Source: Bacteroidia bacterium
GTDB taxonomy: Bacteria > Bacteroidota > Bacteroidia > Flavobacteriales_D > Sanyastnellaceae
DNA length: 64,000 nucleotides
Direction of reading: 5' to 3'
Assembly: GCA_030427925.1 (NCBI GenBank)
Contig: JAUICJ010000001.1
Coordinates: forward strand, 171,388 to 235,387
How positions within the stretch are numbered: position 1 is the stretch's first letter; each line of letters starts with the position of its first letter. The translations under genes were made by a program, and so were the position numbers. The notes under the pieces were generated by a model, which saw only the letters and a list, made by a program, of their open reading frames with translations, had not been told where the DNA came from and ran no database searches. Shown in pieces: positions 35,523 through 45,354 of this stretch.

Positions 35523-35539
35523 GCCGTATGATTGAAAGG

Positions 35540-35547
35540 CGAAAATA
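35540..35547 (-). promoter_or_regulatory. Promoter -7 box for lepA
   Basis: TATTTTCG fits TAnnTTCG, 17 nt before the lepA ATG. Confidence 0.45.
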
Positions 35548-35600
35548 CGGCTGAACGGCGAGCATTGGTTCCGGGTGAAGGTTGGAAGTTCCCGTGCAAC

Positions 35601-35609
35601 GATTTGGCC
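35601..35609 (-). repeat. Intergenic copy of the GGCCAAATC motif
   Basis: GATTTGGCC (GGCCAAATC on the minus strand) lies in the lepA to T9SS-protein gap, outside any gene. It adds to the evidence that the motif is not a codon effect. Confidence 0.5.
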
Positions 35610-35684
35610 TCGAATCCTGTTATCCGTAAGGAAATCGAATGCACTTGTGAACGCCGCTTGCATCGCATTTATTAACTTGCGAAG

Positions 35685-35700
35685 CTTGCGTAACCGCAAG
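35685..35700 (+). promoter_or_regulatory. Inverted repeat before the large T9SS protein
   Basis: CTTGCG-TAAC-CGCAAG is a perfect 6-bp dyad with a 4-nt loop, ending 11 nt before the ATG at 35712. It could be an operator or an mRNA hairpin at the start of a highly expressed surface-protein gene. No clear -7 box is visible. Confidence 0.4.
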
Positions 35701-35711
35701 GAAACCAACAT

Positions 35712-38700
35712 ATGCACCACATGATCGGATTTCGACCTTGGCTTGTAGCCCTTTTTGCGACCGCGGCAACGGCGGGCTGCCTCTCTGCGCAGGAGACCAT
35801 TTACCAGCACGAGCGCATGGTGGTTCGTTCCTCCGGACCGGAGCTCATCGAGAAGTACAAGTCATTCGAAGGCGCGGTCATCCACATGACCCGCGAGGAA
35901 TGGGACGTGATGCGGCAATGGGAAGGCTACGATGAGGCGGAGGCCCGTCGCATTGTTGCGGAGCGCAAGGCTCGCCTCAACCCTTCGGATAAGCCGTTGA
36001 CTACGAAATTGTTGACGGGGGGGTGCGATTGCTGGGTTCAGCCTGACGGGAGCTACACGACCATCGGCACCACGGACTGGGATTTCACGGGCGGCGCGGG
36101 CGCGGACGTGGACTGCTCGGTGGGTCCGTTGGATTTGCCGTTTGACTTCAACTTTTACGGAGCCACGTACGACCAGTTTTACATCAACTCGAAGGGGTCG
36201 ATTTCCTTTGGGGATTACGTCATCGACTGGACACCGGAGGAATTTCCAGGGGCATCGTACAACCAAATTGCCGGTTTTTGGGCCGACGCGGACTACCGGG
36301 AAAGCGGAGCCATCAAGTACAAAATCACGCCCGAAGCCGCTTACATCAACTTCATCAACGTCGGCTACTACAGCCAGCACGACGACAAGGTAAACACCTA
36401 CCAAATCATCATCACGCCCGAAGATGGGGTCATTTTGCCCGACATGGCGAACGCGCAGTTGTGCTACCTGGACATGAACTGGGCACACGGCGATGTGGGT
36501 GGAACCAACGGCTGTTGCGGGGGGTCTCCGGCAACCGTTGGAGCGGACAACAGCCAATCGAACGGCGACCACATCCAATATGGGCGGTTCAATTTGCTCG
36601 ACGATACGTACAACGGGCCCTACGGTGCGGGTGCAGCGGATCAGGACGGAGTCGACTGGTTGGATGGTAAAACCTTCAATTTGAATTTGACCGAGGGAAG
36701 CGGCAACGTGCCTCCCTTGCCTTCAGCGAACTTGGGTTGCGACACGATTTTCTTGTGTCAGGGCAACGAATACGAGGTGGCCTTGGACTTTTTGGCGCCT
36801 GAAACAGGCCAAACCATCACCGTCAGTGCCAACGACCTGCCCGGTTGGACGTACTCCACGGAGGCCGGTGAATTCGGTTCCATCGTGGGCACCTTCACGG
36901 GCCAAGCCGATAACGTGGGCACCCAGAACCTCCTCATTACCGCCACGGACAACGGCAGCCCTGCCGCGTCCACGGAAGTGGAGTTGGTCATCGTCGTTTC
37001 CGAGACGTCCATTCCCGCGCTGGAAGTGACCGGCGAAACCGTCTTTTGTTCTGGTGGGGAAACGGAATTGACGGCCACACCGGGCTTCGATACCTACGCA
37101 TGGTCTACGGGATGCGACGAAGCGACCTGCGTCCACAGCTACGGAGGAATCTTCGAATTGACGGCTCAACTTGCCGAGTGCACTTCCACAATTCAATATG
37201 AATTGACGCAAACTCCGTTCTTCAATCCCATGGTGGAGCATCCGAACGCGTTGTGTCCCGGTGAAACGGGTTGGGCGGTCGTCGACCCGGACGAGCAGCC
37301 GCTCTACGACAACTACACGTGGGTAGCGAACTGGGAAGGCGGTGGCGGTGAAGTCGTCACTGACAACGGACCCGAGGCGGAATTAACGGCGGGCATCTAC
37401 GAGCTCACCGTGACCAACGAGGAAGGCTGTCAGGGCAAGCGCTACTTCAACATTGAGACGATTGGGCCCTTCTTGCCCGAAGTCGATTTTGGCCCTTACT
37501 GCGATGTGATTCCCGATTCATTGGTTTTTGAAGGGGGGTATTCCAGCCCACAGAATGGACCGCTTTGGGTGTACATGCAGAGTTCTTCCATCCTCGGATG
37601 GGGCGGATCCAGTTACCTCGAGGTCTACATCAACGGAGACACCAGCAACCCCATCATCTTGACCTCGTTCATGTCCTTCCAACAGCATGAAGTGGGCATC
37701 GAGGTGGGGGACACCATTGAAATTTACTTCATCAGCGACGGCAACGCCGATACGTCTTTGTTGTCCGTCACGGTATTCAACTGCGGAAGCCAATCCACCG
37801 CGACGTTCAATGACCTCACTGCGGGTGAGTTGCTCTATTCGGCTCCTGCCGCGTGCACGGCCGATCCGGCAACCGGCTCTTGGTCGCAGACTGCGGGACC
37901 GGTTGGCTCGTTCTCGGTGATGGACGAATACAACACGACCTTCTACCCAGACGGATACGGCGAGTACGAGATTTGTTTCACCGACGACGTCTGCGAATAC
38001 GCCCTCTGCTATGAGGTCATCATTGCGACGGATCCCGAGGTGACGCTTGATGAAACCGAAGTGTTCGCATGCGATGGCGATCCGGTGACCTTCAACGCGT
38101 CCGTGACCGACCCCAGCGCGACGAGCACCATCGATTGGTCGGCTCCTGGGACGGATGACGTTTTGAGCAACACGTACACGTTCAGCCCGGGAGCGAGTGA
38201 AGTGGTTTCTGTAACGGTAGAAAATGCGTGCGGTTCGATGACGGCCACCGCCACGGTCGAGGCGCAATCTCAGCCTGACCCCCAGCTGCAATCCTCGAAT
38301 CTTTGTGAGGGCGGCGCTGCGGTATTGGATCCCATTGCCGACGACGTGGATGGCCTCGTCTACGAATGGACCTTGGACGGCGAGGGCGTTGGAGGCAACA
38401 CCCCGACCTACACCGCGGACGTCACGGGCACATACTGCGTAACGGTTTCCAACGAATGCTATCCTGCTGGCGTGCAGGAGTGCGCGGATATGTTGGTCTA
38501 TGTTCCCATTGCTCCGCCTTTGGATGATTACGCGCTGGAGTGCGAAGGAAACAACACCCTGACCATCACCCCCACCGCACCTCCGGGTTACACGTTTGTT
38601 TGGCCGGATGGATCGACCGGTCCCAACTGGACGGTGGAAGACCAAGGACCTTATGACCAAACGGAAATCTGCATCCAATACACCGACCCGGATCAGTGCG

Positions 38701-39290
38701 AAACCAACGAATCGTGCACGTACGTTTGGTTGGGCCTCCCTCCGACGAACAATCCGGTACCGAGTCCCGCGGACGGGGAAATCTACTTGTGCCCGGAGGT
38801 GGAGAACGTCTTCGATTTGAATTCGGATTATGGCGGAGAATTCACATGGACCATCACGTGCGGAAACGGAGAATTCGAAACGGTGGGCTCGAACGAGGCG
38901 GTGACGTTGGTCAGTTCGATGTTGACGTACGATTGCTGGGAGACCAATCCAGAATTGGTGCTGACCGGCGTTTCGTACAACCCGTGTGCAACGGGTGGCG
39001 TTTCGACGTCATGGAACGTGATCGTGGACGCGTGTGGGCTGAACATTCCCAACGTATTCACGCCAGGAAATGGAGACAGCTACAATCCTTCATTCCAAAT
39101 TGAAGGGTTGGAGCGTTACGACGACGTGCATTTCCAAGTCTTCAACCGGTGGGGAACGATGGTCTACGAGAGCTTGGATTTCAAGACCGGTGACTGGTTA
39201 GCGACAGAATTGGAGGAGGGAACGTATTGGTACATCCTCGTGCTGCCCAATGGCGATGAGTACCACGGCGATGTGACCTTGTTCCGCTGA
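35712..39290 (+). CDS. Large secreted protein, nidogen-like domain and T9SS type B (gliding-motility) C-terminus
   Basis: A 1192-residue exported protein. A signal peptide covers about the first 26 residues ([17 protein letters not shown]). A nidogen-like region (about 105-330) includes [19 protein letters not shown] and [18 protein letters not shown]. Repeated Ig/PKD-like beta modules rich in paired cysteines (CSGG, CPGET, CEGN) fill 340-1090. The last 90 residues, with [20 protein letters not shown] and [12 protein letters not shown], are the gliding-motility-associated type B sorting domain. It is likely a surface adhesin or filament exported by T9SS. The RadA start follows after one nucleotide, an odd neighbour. 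Confidence 0.88.
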   Translation: MHHMIGFRPWLVALFATAATAGCLSAQETIYQHERMVVRSSGPELIEKYKSFEGAVIHMTREEWDVMRQWEGYDEAEARRIVAERKARLNPSDKPLTTKLLTGGCDCWVQPDGSYTTIGTTDWDFTGGAGADVDCSVGPLDLPFDFNFYGATYDQFYINSKGSISFGDYVIDWTPEEFPGASYNQIAGFWADADYRESGAIKYKITPEAAYINFINVGYYSQHDDKVNTYQIIITPEDGVILPDMANAQLCYLDMNWAHGDVGGTNGCCGGSPATVGADNSQSNGDHIQYGRFNLLDDTYNGPYGAGAADQDGVDWLDGKTFNLNLTEGSGNVPPLPSANLGCDTIFLCQGNEYEVALDFLAPETGQTITVSANDLPGWTYSTEAGEFGSIVGTFTGQADNVGTQNLLITATDNGSPAASTEVELVIVVSETSIPALEVTGETVFCSGGETELTATPGFDTYAWSTGCDEATCVHSYGGIFELTAQLAECTSTIQYELTQTPFFNPMVEHPNALCPGETGWAVVDPDEQPLYDNYTWVANWEGGGGEVVTDNGPEAELTAGIYELTVTNEEGCQGKRYFNIETIGPFLPEVDFGPYCDVIPDSLVFEGGYSSPQNGPLWVYMQSSSILGWGGSSYLEVYINGDTSNPIILTSFMSFQQHEVGIEVGDTIEIYFISDGNADTSLLSVTVFNCGSQSTATFNDLTAGELLYSAPAACTADPATGSWSQTAGPVGSFSVMDEYNTTFYPDGYGEYEICFTDDVCEYALCYEVIIATDPEVTLDETEVFACDGDPVTFNASVTDPSATSTIDWSAPGTDDVLSNTYTFSPGASEVVSVTVENACGSMTATATVEAQSQPDPQLQSSNLCEGGAAVLDPIADDVDGLVYEWTLDGEGVGGNTPTYTADVTGTYCVTVSNECYPAGVQECADMLVYVPIAPPLDDYALECEGNNTLTITPTAPPGYTFVWPDGSTGPNWTVEDQGPYDQTEICIQYTDPDQCETNESCTYVWLGLPPTNNPVPSPADGEIYLCPEVENVFDLNSDYGGEFTWTITCGNGEFETVGSNEAVTLVSSMLTYDCWETNPELVLTGVSYNPCATGGVSTSWNVIVDACGLNIPNVFTPGNGDSYNPSFQIEGLERYDDVHFQVFNRWGTMVYESLDFKTGDWLATELEEGTYWYILVLPNGDEYHGDVTLFR

Positions 39291-39291
39291 G

Positions 39292-40671
39292 GTGGCGAAG
39301 GCGAGGTCCCAATTTGTCTGCAGTGCTTGCGGACATGCATCGGTGCAGCTCTTGGGCAAGTGCCCGAGTTGCAAGAATTGGAACACCTTCGAAGAAAGCC
39401 GCGAGGCTGCTATTGCGGAGTCGCACGCTCGGCGCATGCCCGCATTCAACCGCTTGGCGGGTCCGGCGACGCCCAAGCCGTTGATTGAAGTGCAGTCGCG
39501 GGATTTGGTGCGCATTCCGACGGGCGACCAGGAGTTGGATCGCGTGCTCGGTGGGGGATTGGTTCCTGGCTGCGTCGTGTTGCTCGGAGGCGAGCCGGGC
39601 ATCGGCAAGTCCACGCTGATGCTGCAATCGACCATGGCCATGGCGGCTCGGGGCATGAAGGTGCTCTATGTCGGCGGCGAGGAGAGTCCGGAGCAGGTGC
39701 GGATGCGGGCTGAACGGCTGGGCGAGCTGACTGCGCAGTTGCTGATTTTGCCCGAGACGAATGCCGCGGCCATCGTGGAATGCTTGAACCGCGATCAACC
39801 GGATTTGCTCATCATTGATTCCATCCAAACCCTGTACCAGCCTGCCGTAGAGGCCGCACCGGGGAGCGTGTCCCAAATCCGGGAGTCGGCCTCGTTGTTG
39901 ACGGCTTGGGCGAAACAACACAGCGTACCGACGTTGATGGTGGGACACATCACGAAGGAGGGTTCGTTGGCAGGTCCGAAGGTGCTCGAACACTTGGTGG
40001 ACGTGGTGCTGCAGTTCGAGGGGGAGCGGAATCACGCGTACCGGATGTTGCGGGCGAACAAGAACCGCTTTGGCTCGACCGCGGAGTTGGGCTTGTATGA
40101 GATGCTGGGAACGGGTTTGGCGGCCGTGGAGAACCCGTCCGATGTGCTCTTGGGCCAAACCGATGACGACCTGCAAAGCGGCGCTGCAGTTGCCGCTGCA
40201 CTCGAGGGCGCTCGCCCCATGCTGGTGGAGGTTCAGGCACTGGTGTCAACGGCAGTCTATGGCACCCCGCAACGCTCAGGCACGGGATTCGATTTGCGCC
40301 GTTTGAACATGTTGCTGGCGGTGCTGGAGAAGCGCAACGGGTTTAAGTTGGCCAGTTTGGACGTGTTCCTGAACATTGCTGGGGGGCTGCGCATCACCGA
40401 CCCCGCGTTGGATTTGGCGGTGATTGCGGCCATTTTAAGTTCGGCGCTGGATGTGCCGCTGCCGGTTGGGACGGCCTTTGCAGGGGAAGTGGGCCTTTCT
40501 GGAGAAATCAGGCCGGTTGCGAGGTTGAACCAGCGCGTTGCGGAGGCCGCTCGGATGGGCATTCGTCGCCTCCTCGTTTCCGGACACGGTCGCATGGACC
40601 TCGGCTCCATTGAAGGCCTCGAAATCGTCCCCGTCAAGCGGGTCAACGACCTGCACGGCGTCCTCTTTTAA
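39292..40671 (+). CDS. radA: DNA repair protein RadA
   Basis: A 459-residue DnaB/RecA-like branch-migration helicase. The N-terminal zinc finger is CSACGHASVQLLGKCPSC, Walker A is GGEPGIGKSTLM near residues 98-109, and the RadA-specific KNRFGS motif is present. A Lon-like C-terminal domain includes AFAGEVGLSGEIRPVARLNQ. The start is GTG at 39292, one nucleotide after the upstream stop, which places the zinc finger at the normal distance. Its TAA overlaps the rsmI stop on the other strand (shared TTAA). RadA also acts in natural transformation in other bacteria. Confidence 0.95.
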   Translation: MAKARSQFVCSACGHASVQLLGKCPSCKNWNTFEESREAAIAESHARRMPAFNRLAGPATPKPLIEVQSRDLVRIPTGDQELDRVLGGGLVPGCVVLLGGEPGIGKSTLMLQSTMAMAARGMKVLYVGGEESPEQVRMRAERLGELTAQLLILPETNAAAIVECLNRDQPDLLIIDSIQTLYQPAVEAAPGSVSQIRESASLLTAWAKQHSVPTLMVGHITKEGSLAGPKVLEHLVDVVLQFEGERNHAYRMLRANKNRFGSTAELGLYEMLGTGLAAVENPSDVLLGQTDDDLQSGAAVAAALEGARPMLVEVQALVSTAVYGTPQRSGTGFDLRRLNMLLAVLEKRNGFKLASLDVFLNIAGGLRITDPALDLAVIAAILSSALDVPLPVGTAFAGEVGLSGEIRPVARLNQRVAEAARMGIRRLLVSGHGRMDLGSIEGLEIVPVKRVNDLHGVLF

Positions 40672-41348
40672 CGCCCCGCGACCACAACTACGAATTCGCC
40701 TCGGGGTTCGTTCGCTTCAAAGTGCGCCAAGGCTTCTGCGAGCGTGCCCCGCACGATTTCTTCGTGCAGTTTGCTGATTTCACGGCAAACGGCCACTTTT
40801 CGATCGGTTCCAAGCCGTTCAGCCAATTCGCCGAGCAGCCGAACAACGCGGTGCGGCGACTCGTACAGAACGAAGGTTTGTTCCCATTCAGCAAGTTGCG
40901 TCAACCGCTTTTGGCGTCCCTTTTTGTGTGGTAAAAAACCTTCAAAACTGAATCGATCGCAAGGAAGCCCGGATGCGGCAAGAGCAGGCACGAAGGCGGT
41001 GGGGCCCGGCAAACAGGACACGTGAACATCCGCTTCGAGGCACGCCCGCACGAGCAAGAACCCCGGATCGGAAATGCCCGGCGTTCCCGCGTCGGAACAC
41101 AAGGCAAATCGGGCTCCCCCCACCATTTGCTGGACCAATCCGGGGGTGACCTTGTGTTCGTTGTGCAAGTGAAACGCACGAAGCGGTCGATCAACTTCCG
41201 CCAGGCGCAAGAGATTCCCCGTGGTTCGCGTGTCTTCAGCGAGGACCAAATCCGCATCTTTCAGCACTTCTACGGCACGAGGGGTCAAATCCCCCATGTT
41301 CCCAATCGGCGTCGGAACCAGCGTCAAACTCCCCGTTGATGGGCTCAT
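40668..41348 (-). CDS. rsmI: 16S rRNA (cytidine1402-2'-O)-methyltransferase
   Basis: A 226-residue tetrapyrrole-methylase-fold enzyme that methylates the ribose of C1402 in the decoding centre. Signatures are LVPTPIGNMGDLTPRAVEVL, LVLAEDTRTTGNLL, LCSDAGTPGISDPGFLLVRA and LPGPTAFVPALAASGLP. It lacks the extra C-terminal HTH-like segment of longer homologues, which is common in Bacteroidota. The start overlaps the stop of the upstream conserved hypothetical gene by ATGA. The stop shares TTAA with radA on the opposite strand. Confidence 0.95.
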   Translation of the reverse strand: MSPSTGSLTLVPTPIGNMGDLTPRAVEVLKDADLVLAEDTRTTGNLLRLAEVDRPLRAFHLHNEHKVTPGLVQQMVGGARFALCSDAGTPGISDPGFLLVRACLEADVHVSCLPGPTAFVPALAASGLPCDRFSFEGFLPHKKGRQKRLTQLAEWEQTFVLYESPHRVVRLLGELAERLGTDRKVAVCREISKLHEEIVRGTLAEALAHFEANEPRGEFVVVVAGR

Positions 41349-41974
41349 CGCAAATGCACCCGCTGAACGAGTTGCATGAATTGGTACGGCGCTTCCGCTT
41401 CATCCGACCAGTCCAAACCGGCTTGCGCCCGATTCATCACTTCCTCTTGGGCCGATTCAAAGGACGCGGCCGCTTCCGCCGCCGCACAGGCGGTTTGGAG
41501 CGCACTCATGTCTCCATTAAACAGAACACCTGCAAAGCGCACGCGATCGTTGATTCCGAGGGCCGGTAGAATGGATTTGAGGGGCTGTAGGCTGAGTTTC
41601 TCCGCGAGGGACACCCCAGTGTTCAGCGGCATAGCGGGAAGGGGTGCAGGGTTCTGCGGGGCAGCTTCTGGCGCGACCTCCTCGTTCGTTTCCAACTCAA
41701 CGGGTTCCTCTGCGTCCTGAGCCTCATCGCGCACCGCATCCGCTGCTTCGACGGCGGGACCACCCCAAACAATGGGCTGCTCGGGCACGTCCGATTCGGT
41801 GGCTTCTTCCAACCGCGTTTCACTCAGGCGCTCCAATGCCTTGTAGCGCATGATCAAAGCGCGTTCGTGCAAGGAACGTGCTTGATTCAAGAAGCCTTCC
41901 CAGTCTTCGAGCTGGGTAGACCGGTTTTCTAACGCGTCCAGTCGGTGGACCAAATCAATCAGCAGTTCGCGCAT
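41345..41974 (-). CDS. Conserved hypothetical protein, coiled-coil N-terminus
   Basis: A 209-residue cytoplasmic protein. Residues 1-65 form predicted helices (LLIDLVHRLDALENRSTQLE), the middle is an acidic, Pro-rich linker (EEPVELETNEEVAPEAAP), and the C-terminus (SLQPLKSILPALGINDRVRF, then AGVLFNGDMSALQTAC) resembles a conserved C-terminal module of bacteroidete hypothetical proteins. No known function. It is translationally coupled to rsmI, and a TATTTTTG box lies upstream, so it leads this two-gene operon. ATG 41974 is chosen because upstream in-frame sequence is atypical. Confidence 0.7.
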   Translation of the reverse strand: MRELLIDLVHRLDALENRSTQLEDWEGFLNQARSLHERALIMRYKALERLSETRLEEATESDVPEQPIVWGGPAVEAADAVRDEAQDAEEPVELETNEEVAPEAAPQNPAPLPAMPLNTGVSLAEKLSLQPLKSILPALGINDRVRFAGVLFNGDMSALQTACAAAEAAASFESAQEEVMNRAQAGLDWSDEAEAPYQFMQLVQRVHLR

Positions 41975-42004
41975 GGCATGGAAATGATGGCACAAGTTAA
42001 TGAC

Positions 42005-42012
42005 CAAAAATA
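42005..42012 (-). promoter_or_regulatory. Promoter -7 box for the hypothetical-rsmI operon
   Basis: TATTTTTG is an exact TAnnTTTG match 30 nt before the ATG at 41974. The surrounding 41975-42171 gap is AT-rich and otherwise shows no gene. Confidence 0.5.
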
Positions 42013-42171
42013 CAAACGCCGACCAGGGCATTCCCCAGCCGGCGTCGCACAAGTTTGGTCAAGTCGGTCCTTTCAGACACAGGGTAAATTTAGTGCCACT
42101 TCACCCTTTTGGCGAAGAAAATTATGTGCTCATCACGTTTTATGAACATATGGGAGATTATCGGCAAATGT

Positions 42172-44499
42172 CTAGTATTCTCTTTTTTTGTCCCAAAGCG
42201 CTTTCAATTTATCACGCTCGGCTTGAAAGTCTTTTCGGCGATGCTCACGTTGTGATTCCCGGTCCCATCGGAATTCCGGCTCATCCACACTCCCTAATAT
42301 TTTGATAAACAAATGATTGCCAAGCCCATCATCTTGAATGTCACCAATATCATCTGATTTGTTTCCACGTAATTCACGAAGTTCCAGGCCGATGGAGTAG
42401 TCAATGTCACCCGACAGGGAATGTGTGCCAGCAACAGTTACGTGAAGTTCGTCGCTTTGAAGGATTGTAGAAGGAACATGAAACGAGTTATCGAAGAAAT
42501 AGGCCGGTCCAGAGACGGTTTTCAGTTCGATTTCGTCCAATTTCGCCCTCAAATCGGTCGGGTGAATGAGTGGAGCGGCCATGCGATGCGCACTCAGATA
42601 ATCCGGAATTGACATCAGGGCTTCGACTCCGATGAGCTTTCCGTCGTTCAGGGTTTGGCTTCCGCTCCATCGGAGGCGATCCGAAGCAAGCGTCCCTTCT
42701 GGATGCCACTCGGCCACGGCCGTTCCATCGCTGTCGATCCGTCCGTCCACGTGTTCGGACCGAAGGGTGGTCTGGCCGAAATTGTCGAACGCTTCAAAGA
42801 GTCGTCGAACGCTCACTGCCTGAGCAACGTAATTCAAGTCCATCCGGGCTCCTGTCGGGTGCCATTGCAAGGTGCCAAATGCTGAGCAGTGGCCATCCCA
42901 AGCCTCTGCTTGTGCGTCGAAATCAAGTCGTTGGGGTGTGGCAAGCAGCTCAACCTGGCTTCCTGTGAGGCGCACCCCTTGGTAAATGATTTCCTGAATG
43001 TCGGCGCTTGCGGTCAAGTGGCTTCCTGGGGGCAGGTCAAGGTCATTCCACCAGGGCGATGGTTGGGCATTCGCGTTGGGGGCCAATACCATTCTCGGAG
43101 CCGAAGCCTTGAGTTGTCCCCTCAACGGACCGTCCGTCCAAGGATCCAGCAAGGTTCCACTCACGTTCCAGTTCTCCGTGTTCCAGTGAAGGTTTGCTTG
43201 GAGGACATCGAGGCGGTCGGGCTGTATGCGCGTTTCGACTGCAGCGGACCAAGGGTGGTCTCCCCATGTCCCGCTCGATTGGACAAGCCGTGCATGCAAG
43301 TCATAGTGAAGGTGCTGGTCCTTCTGAACGACGGCGAAGGTGCTGGTCAAGGTGCCGGTTTGCCAATGAAGGTCCTCGATCGGTGCACAGAAATCGGCCG
43401 CCGCGGGTTCGGCAAGGAGGTCCCCTTTCAGTTCCAGTGCGCGCGGGGTCCAACTCACCTCGGCGGTTGCGGTGAAACCGGGCAATGCGAGTTCGAGTTG
43501 AGGCACATCCACGCGCCATTCTGAGTCGGAATAGCGAAACCACACGGTTCCTGACCAAGAACCGTCCAACGGGTTCGAGGGGGCTTCGTTCCACCACGGA
43601 TTCAATCCTTGTGGGAGGTCGAGTTGTCCTTGGGTGGGCTTGGCGTGACCGGTCCATGTGGTTCCGTCCCAGCCGACCGCTCCGCTCAAGACTGCATCGG
43701 CGCTCCAGGCATCATCCCCGTCGAATCCCAGGGCGCGAACGAGGCGCTTCGCTTCGAGTCCTTGAACGTCCAGTTCCAACCTCGGGTTCTTTCCCGCAAG
43801 CGCCATCGATCCCGTGGCGCGCGCACCGAGCGCTTTCAATGCGAGTTGCGAACATTCCCAAATCTCCCCCTTTTGCGCCACTTCGAAATGCACATCAACC
43901 GGTTGTTGGTAGGCGAGGAGTGTGGCGTCCACCGTAGCCTGGAGGTCATCGTTGCGGTAGCTGCCGCGGCAAGTGCTTCGGTCGATGGTTGCTCCGTATT
44001 CGCCCACTTGGACGTGCACATCCTCCAAGTGCAAGCGGTCGATTTGGAAGCTGAATGCTGTTTCGGTTTCGGTGGTTTTCCATACCTCCGTGTTCCATGC
44101 TCCATCGCGCCTTTGGGCCAAAACCAAGGTCGCCCCCCGAACGTGCACCGCTTCAATGCGCGGTTCATCCCCCATCAAACTCAGGGCGTCCAAGGTCAAC
44201 CCCAGCCGCTTCGCGCGCAGCAACGTGTCCCCAGAAAACGGCCCGGCCCCCGGCCCCCCTTCGCCACTTCCTGCCAACCACACGTCGCTCATGGAAAGGC
44301 TGATCAACGGGAAATCATCCCACAGGCTGAGCTCGATGTCGGTGATGTGACCGCGGGTGAGCAGCGAGTTGCTGATTTGGCCCAACAGGGCTTGTTCGAT
44401 CGCATCGCTTCGCGACAACAACCACGCGGCGGCACCGACTCCGAGCAGCGCAACAGCCGAGGCGGCGAACAGGAGGCGGCGTAAGGTGCGCGATTTCAT
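42172..44499 (-). CDS. AsmA-like inner-membrane-anchored periplasmic protein
   Basis: A 775-residue protein with a single N-terminal transmembrane helix (about 10-30, LLFAASAVALLGVGAAAWLL) and a long beta-rich periplasmic body. NSLLTRGHITDIELSLWDDF and PLISLSMSDVWLAG match the AsmA/TamB start, and DIDYSIGLELRELRG plus the C-terminal region the AsmA-like tail. Such proteins are thought to move phospholipids between membranes or help outer-membrane assembly. The ATG at 44499 begins the TM anchor. The final 60 residues are highly charged (DRESQREHRRKDFQAERDK). Divergent from sod. Confidence 0.8.
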   Translation of the reverse strand: MKSRTLRRLLFAASAVALLGVGAAAWLLSRSDAIEQALLGQISNSLLTRGHITDIELSLWDDFPLISLSMSDVWLAGSGEGGPGAGPFSGDTLLRAKRLGLTLDALSLMGDEPRIEAVHVRGATLVLAQRRDGAWNTEVWKTTETETAFSFQIDRLHLEDVHVQVGEYGATIDRSTCRGSYRNDDLQATVDATLLAYQQPVDVHFEVAQKGEIWECSQLALKALGARATGSMALAGKNPRLELDVQGLEAKRLVRALGFDGDDAWSADAVLSGAVGWDGTTWTGHAKPTQGQLDLPQGLNPWWNEAPSNPLDGSWSGTVWFRYSDSEWRVDVPQLELALPGFTATAEVSWTPRALELKGDLLAEPAAADFCAPIEDLHWQTGTLTSTFAVVQKDQHLHYDLHARLVQSSGTWGDHPWSAAVETRIQPDRLDVLQANLHWNTENWNVSGTLLDPWTDGPLRGQLKASAPRMVLAPNANAQPSPWWNDLDLPPGSHLTASADIQEIIYQGVRLTGSQVELLATPQRLDFDAQAEAWDGHCSAFGTLQWHPTGARMDLNYVAQAVSVRRLFEAFDNFGQTTLRSEHVDGRIDSDGTAVAEWHPEGTLASDRLRWSGSQTLNDGKLIGVEALMSIPDYLSAHRMAAPLIHPTDLRAKLDEIELKTVSGPAYFFDNSFHVPSTILQSDELHVTVAGTHSLSGDIDYSIGLELRELRGNKSDDIGDIQDDGLGNHLFIKILGSVDEPEFRWDRESQREHRRKDFQAERDKLKALWDKKREY

Positions 44500-44516
44500 G
44501 CGGGCGTTTTCATCAT

Positions 44517-44524
44517 CGAAGCTA
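44517..44524 (-). promoter_or_regulatory. Promoter -7 box for the AsmA-like gene
   Basis: TAGCTTCG fits TAnnTTCG, 17 nt before the ATG at 44499. A dyad TTCAC-N8-GTGAA (44567-44584) nearby, in the same divergent gap, could be an operator for sod. Confidence 0.45.
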
Positions 44525-44601
44525 CGGGGTGCAACGGCTGGCCGGTTCAATTATTGGACGGGAATGTTCACATTTCGGCGTGAATGGTGCAACTTTAACA
44601 C

Positions 44602-45354
44602 ATGAAAAAGCGGACGTTCTTAAAACTGACTGGCGCGGCAAGCGCAGGCTTGTTGGTCTCCCCCTTCATCGGGTGCGGCAATTCAACCGAATCTGAATCA
44701 TCGGAAGCACCAAAAGCCGCACCTCCAGCTGAGTTCACTCCGCATGTTCAGTCTCCGTTGAACTATGGTTTTGACGCGCTGGAACCGGGGATCGACGCGG
44801 CGACCATGGAGTTGCATTACGGCAAGCACCACGCGGGCTACGTGCGGAAATTGAATGCGGCGTTGGAATCCGATGTGGCGCGTCGCGGGCTGCCGCTCGA
44901 AGCCATGTTGGCCACACTCGGTACAGAGGACACCGCACTGCGGAACAACGGTGGCGGCCATTTCAACCACGAGCTGTACTGGCGGGTGATGCAACCCGGC
45001 GGGGCATCCACTCCGCAAGGCCCCTTGGCGCAAGCGATGGAGGAGCGATTCGGTTCGTTCGAGGGGTTCAAGCAGGAATTTGCATCCGCAGGAGCGAAGC
45101 GGTTCGGAAGTGGATGGGCCTGGCTCATCATGGATGCACAAGGCCAATTGCAAATCACAAGCACGCCGAACCAGGACAATCCGCTCATGGCCCGTTGCGT
45201 GGAGCAACCGGGGTCCCCGCTGTTGGGCATGGACGTTTGGGAACACGCGTACTACCTGAATTACCAAAACCGCCGCGGGGATTACATCGCCGCGTTCATG
45301 GAATTGGTGAACTGGGACGTCGTGGGCGCGCAATTCGGCTCCCACTTCGCCTGA
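44602..45354 (+). CDS. Exported Mn/Fe superoxide dismutase (lipoprotein)
   Basis: A 250-residue SOD with an N-terminal export signal absent from cytoplasmic SODs: MKKRTFLKLTGAASAGLLVS, then PFIGCG with Cys25 as possible lipidation site; KRTFLK resembles a Tat motif. An Ala/Pro/Glu linker leads to the fold near residue 50. Metal ligands are His72 in MELHYGKHH, a His in GGGHFNHELYW, and Asp and His in DVWEHAYYLNYQNRR. STPNQDNPLM favours manganese. It would remove superoxide outside the cytoplasm. The stop touches that of the convergent lipoprotein gene. Confidence 0.9.
   Translation: MKKRTFLKLTGAASAGLLVSPFIGCGNSTESESSEAPKAAPPAEFTPHVQSPLNYGFDALEPGIDAATMELHYGKHHAGYVRKLNAALESDVARRGLPLEAMLATLGTEDTALRNNGGGHFNHELYWRVMQPGGASTPQGPLAQAMEERFGSFEGFKQEFASAGAKRFGSGWAWLIMDAQGQLQITSTPNQDNPLMARCVEQPGSPLLGMDVWEHAYYLNYQNRRGDYIAAFMELVNWDVVGAQFGSHFA

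Noticed and set aside
33672..35531. 619-codon open frame antisense to lepA
   Set aside because: It is a shadow of the certain lepA gene; the protein shows no domain and no promoter.
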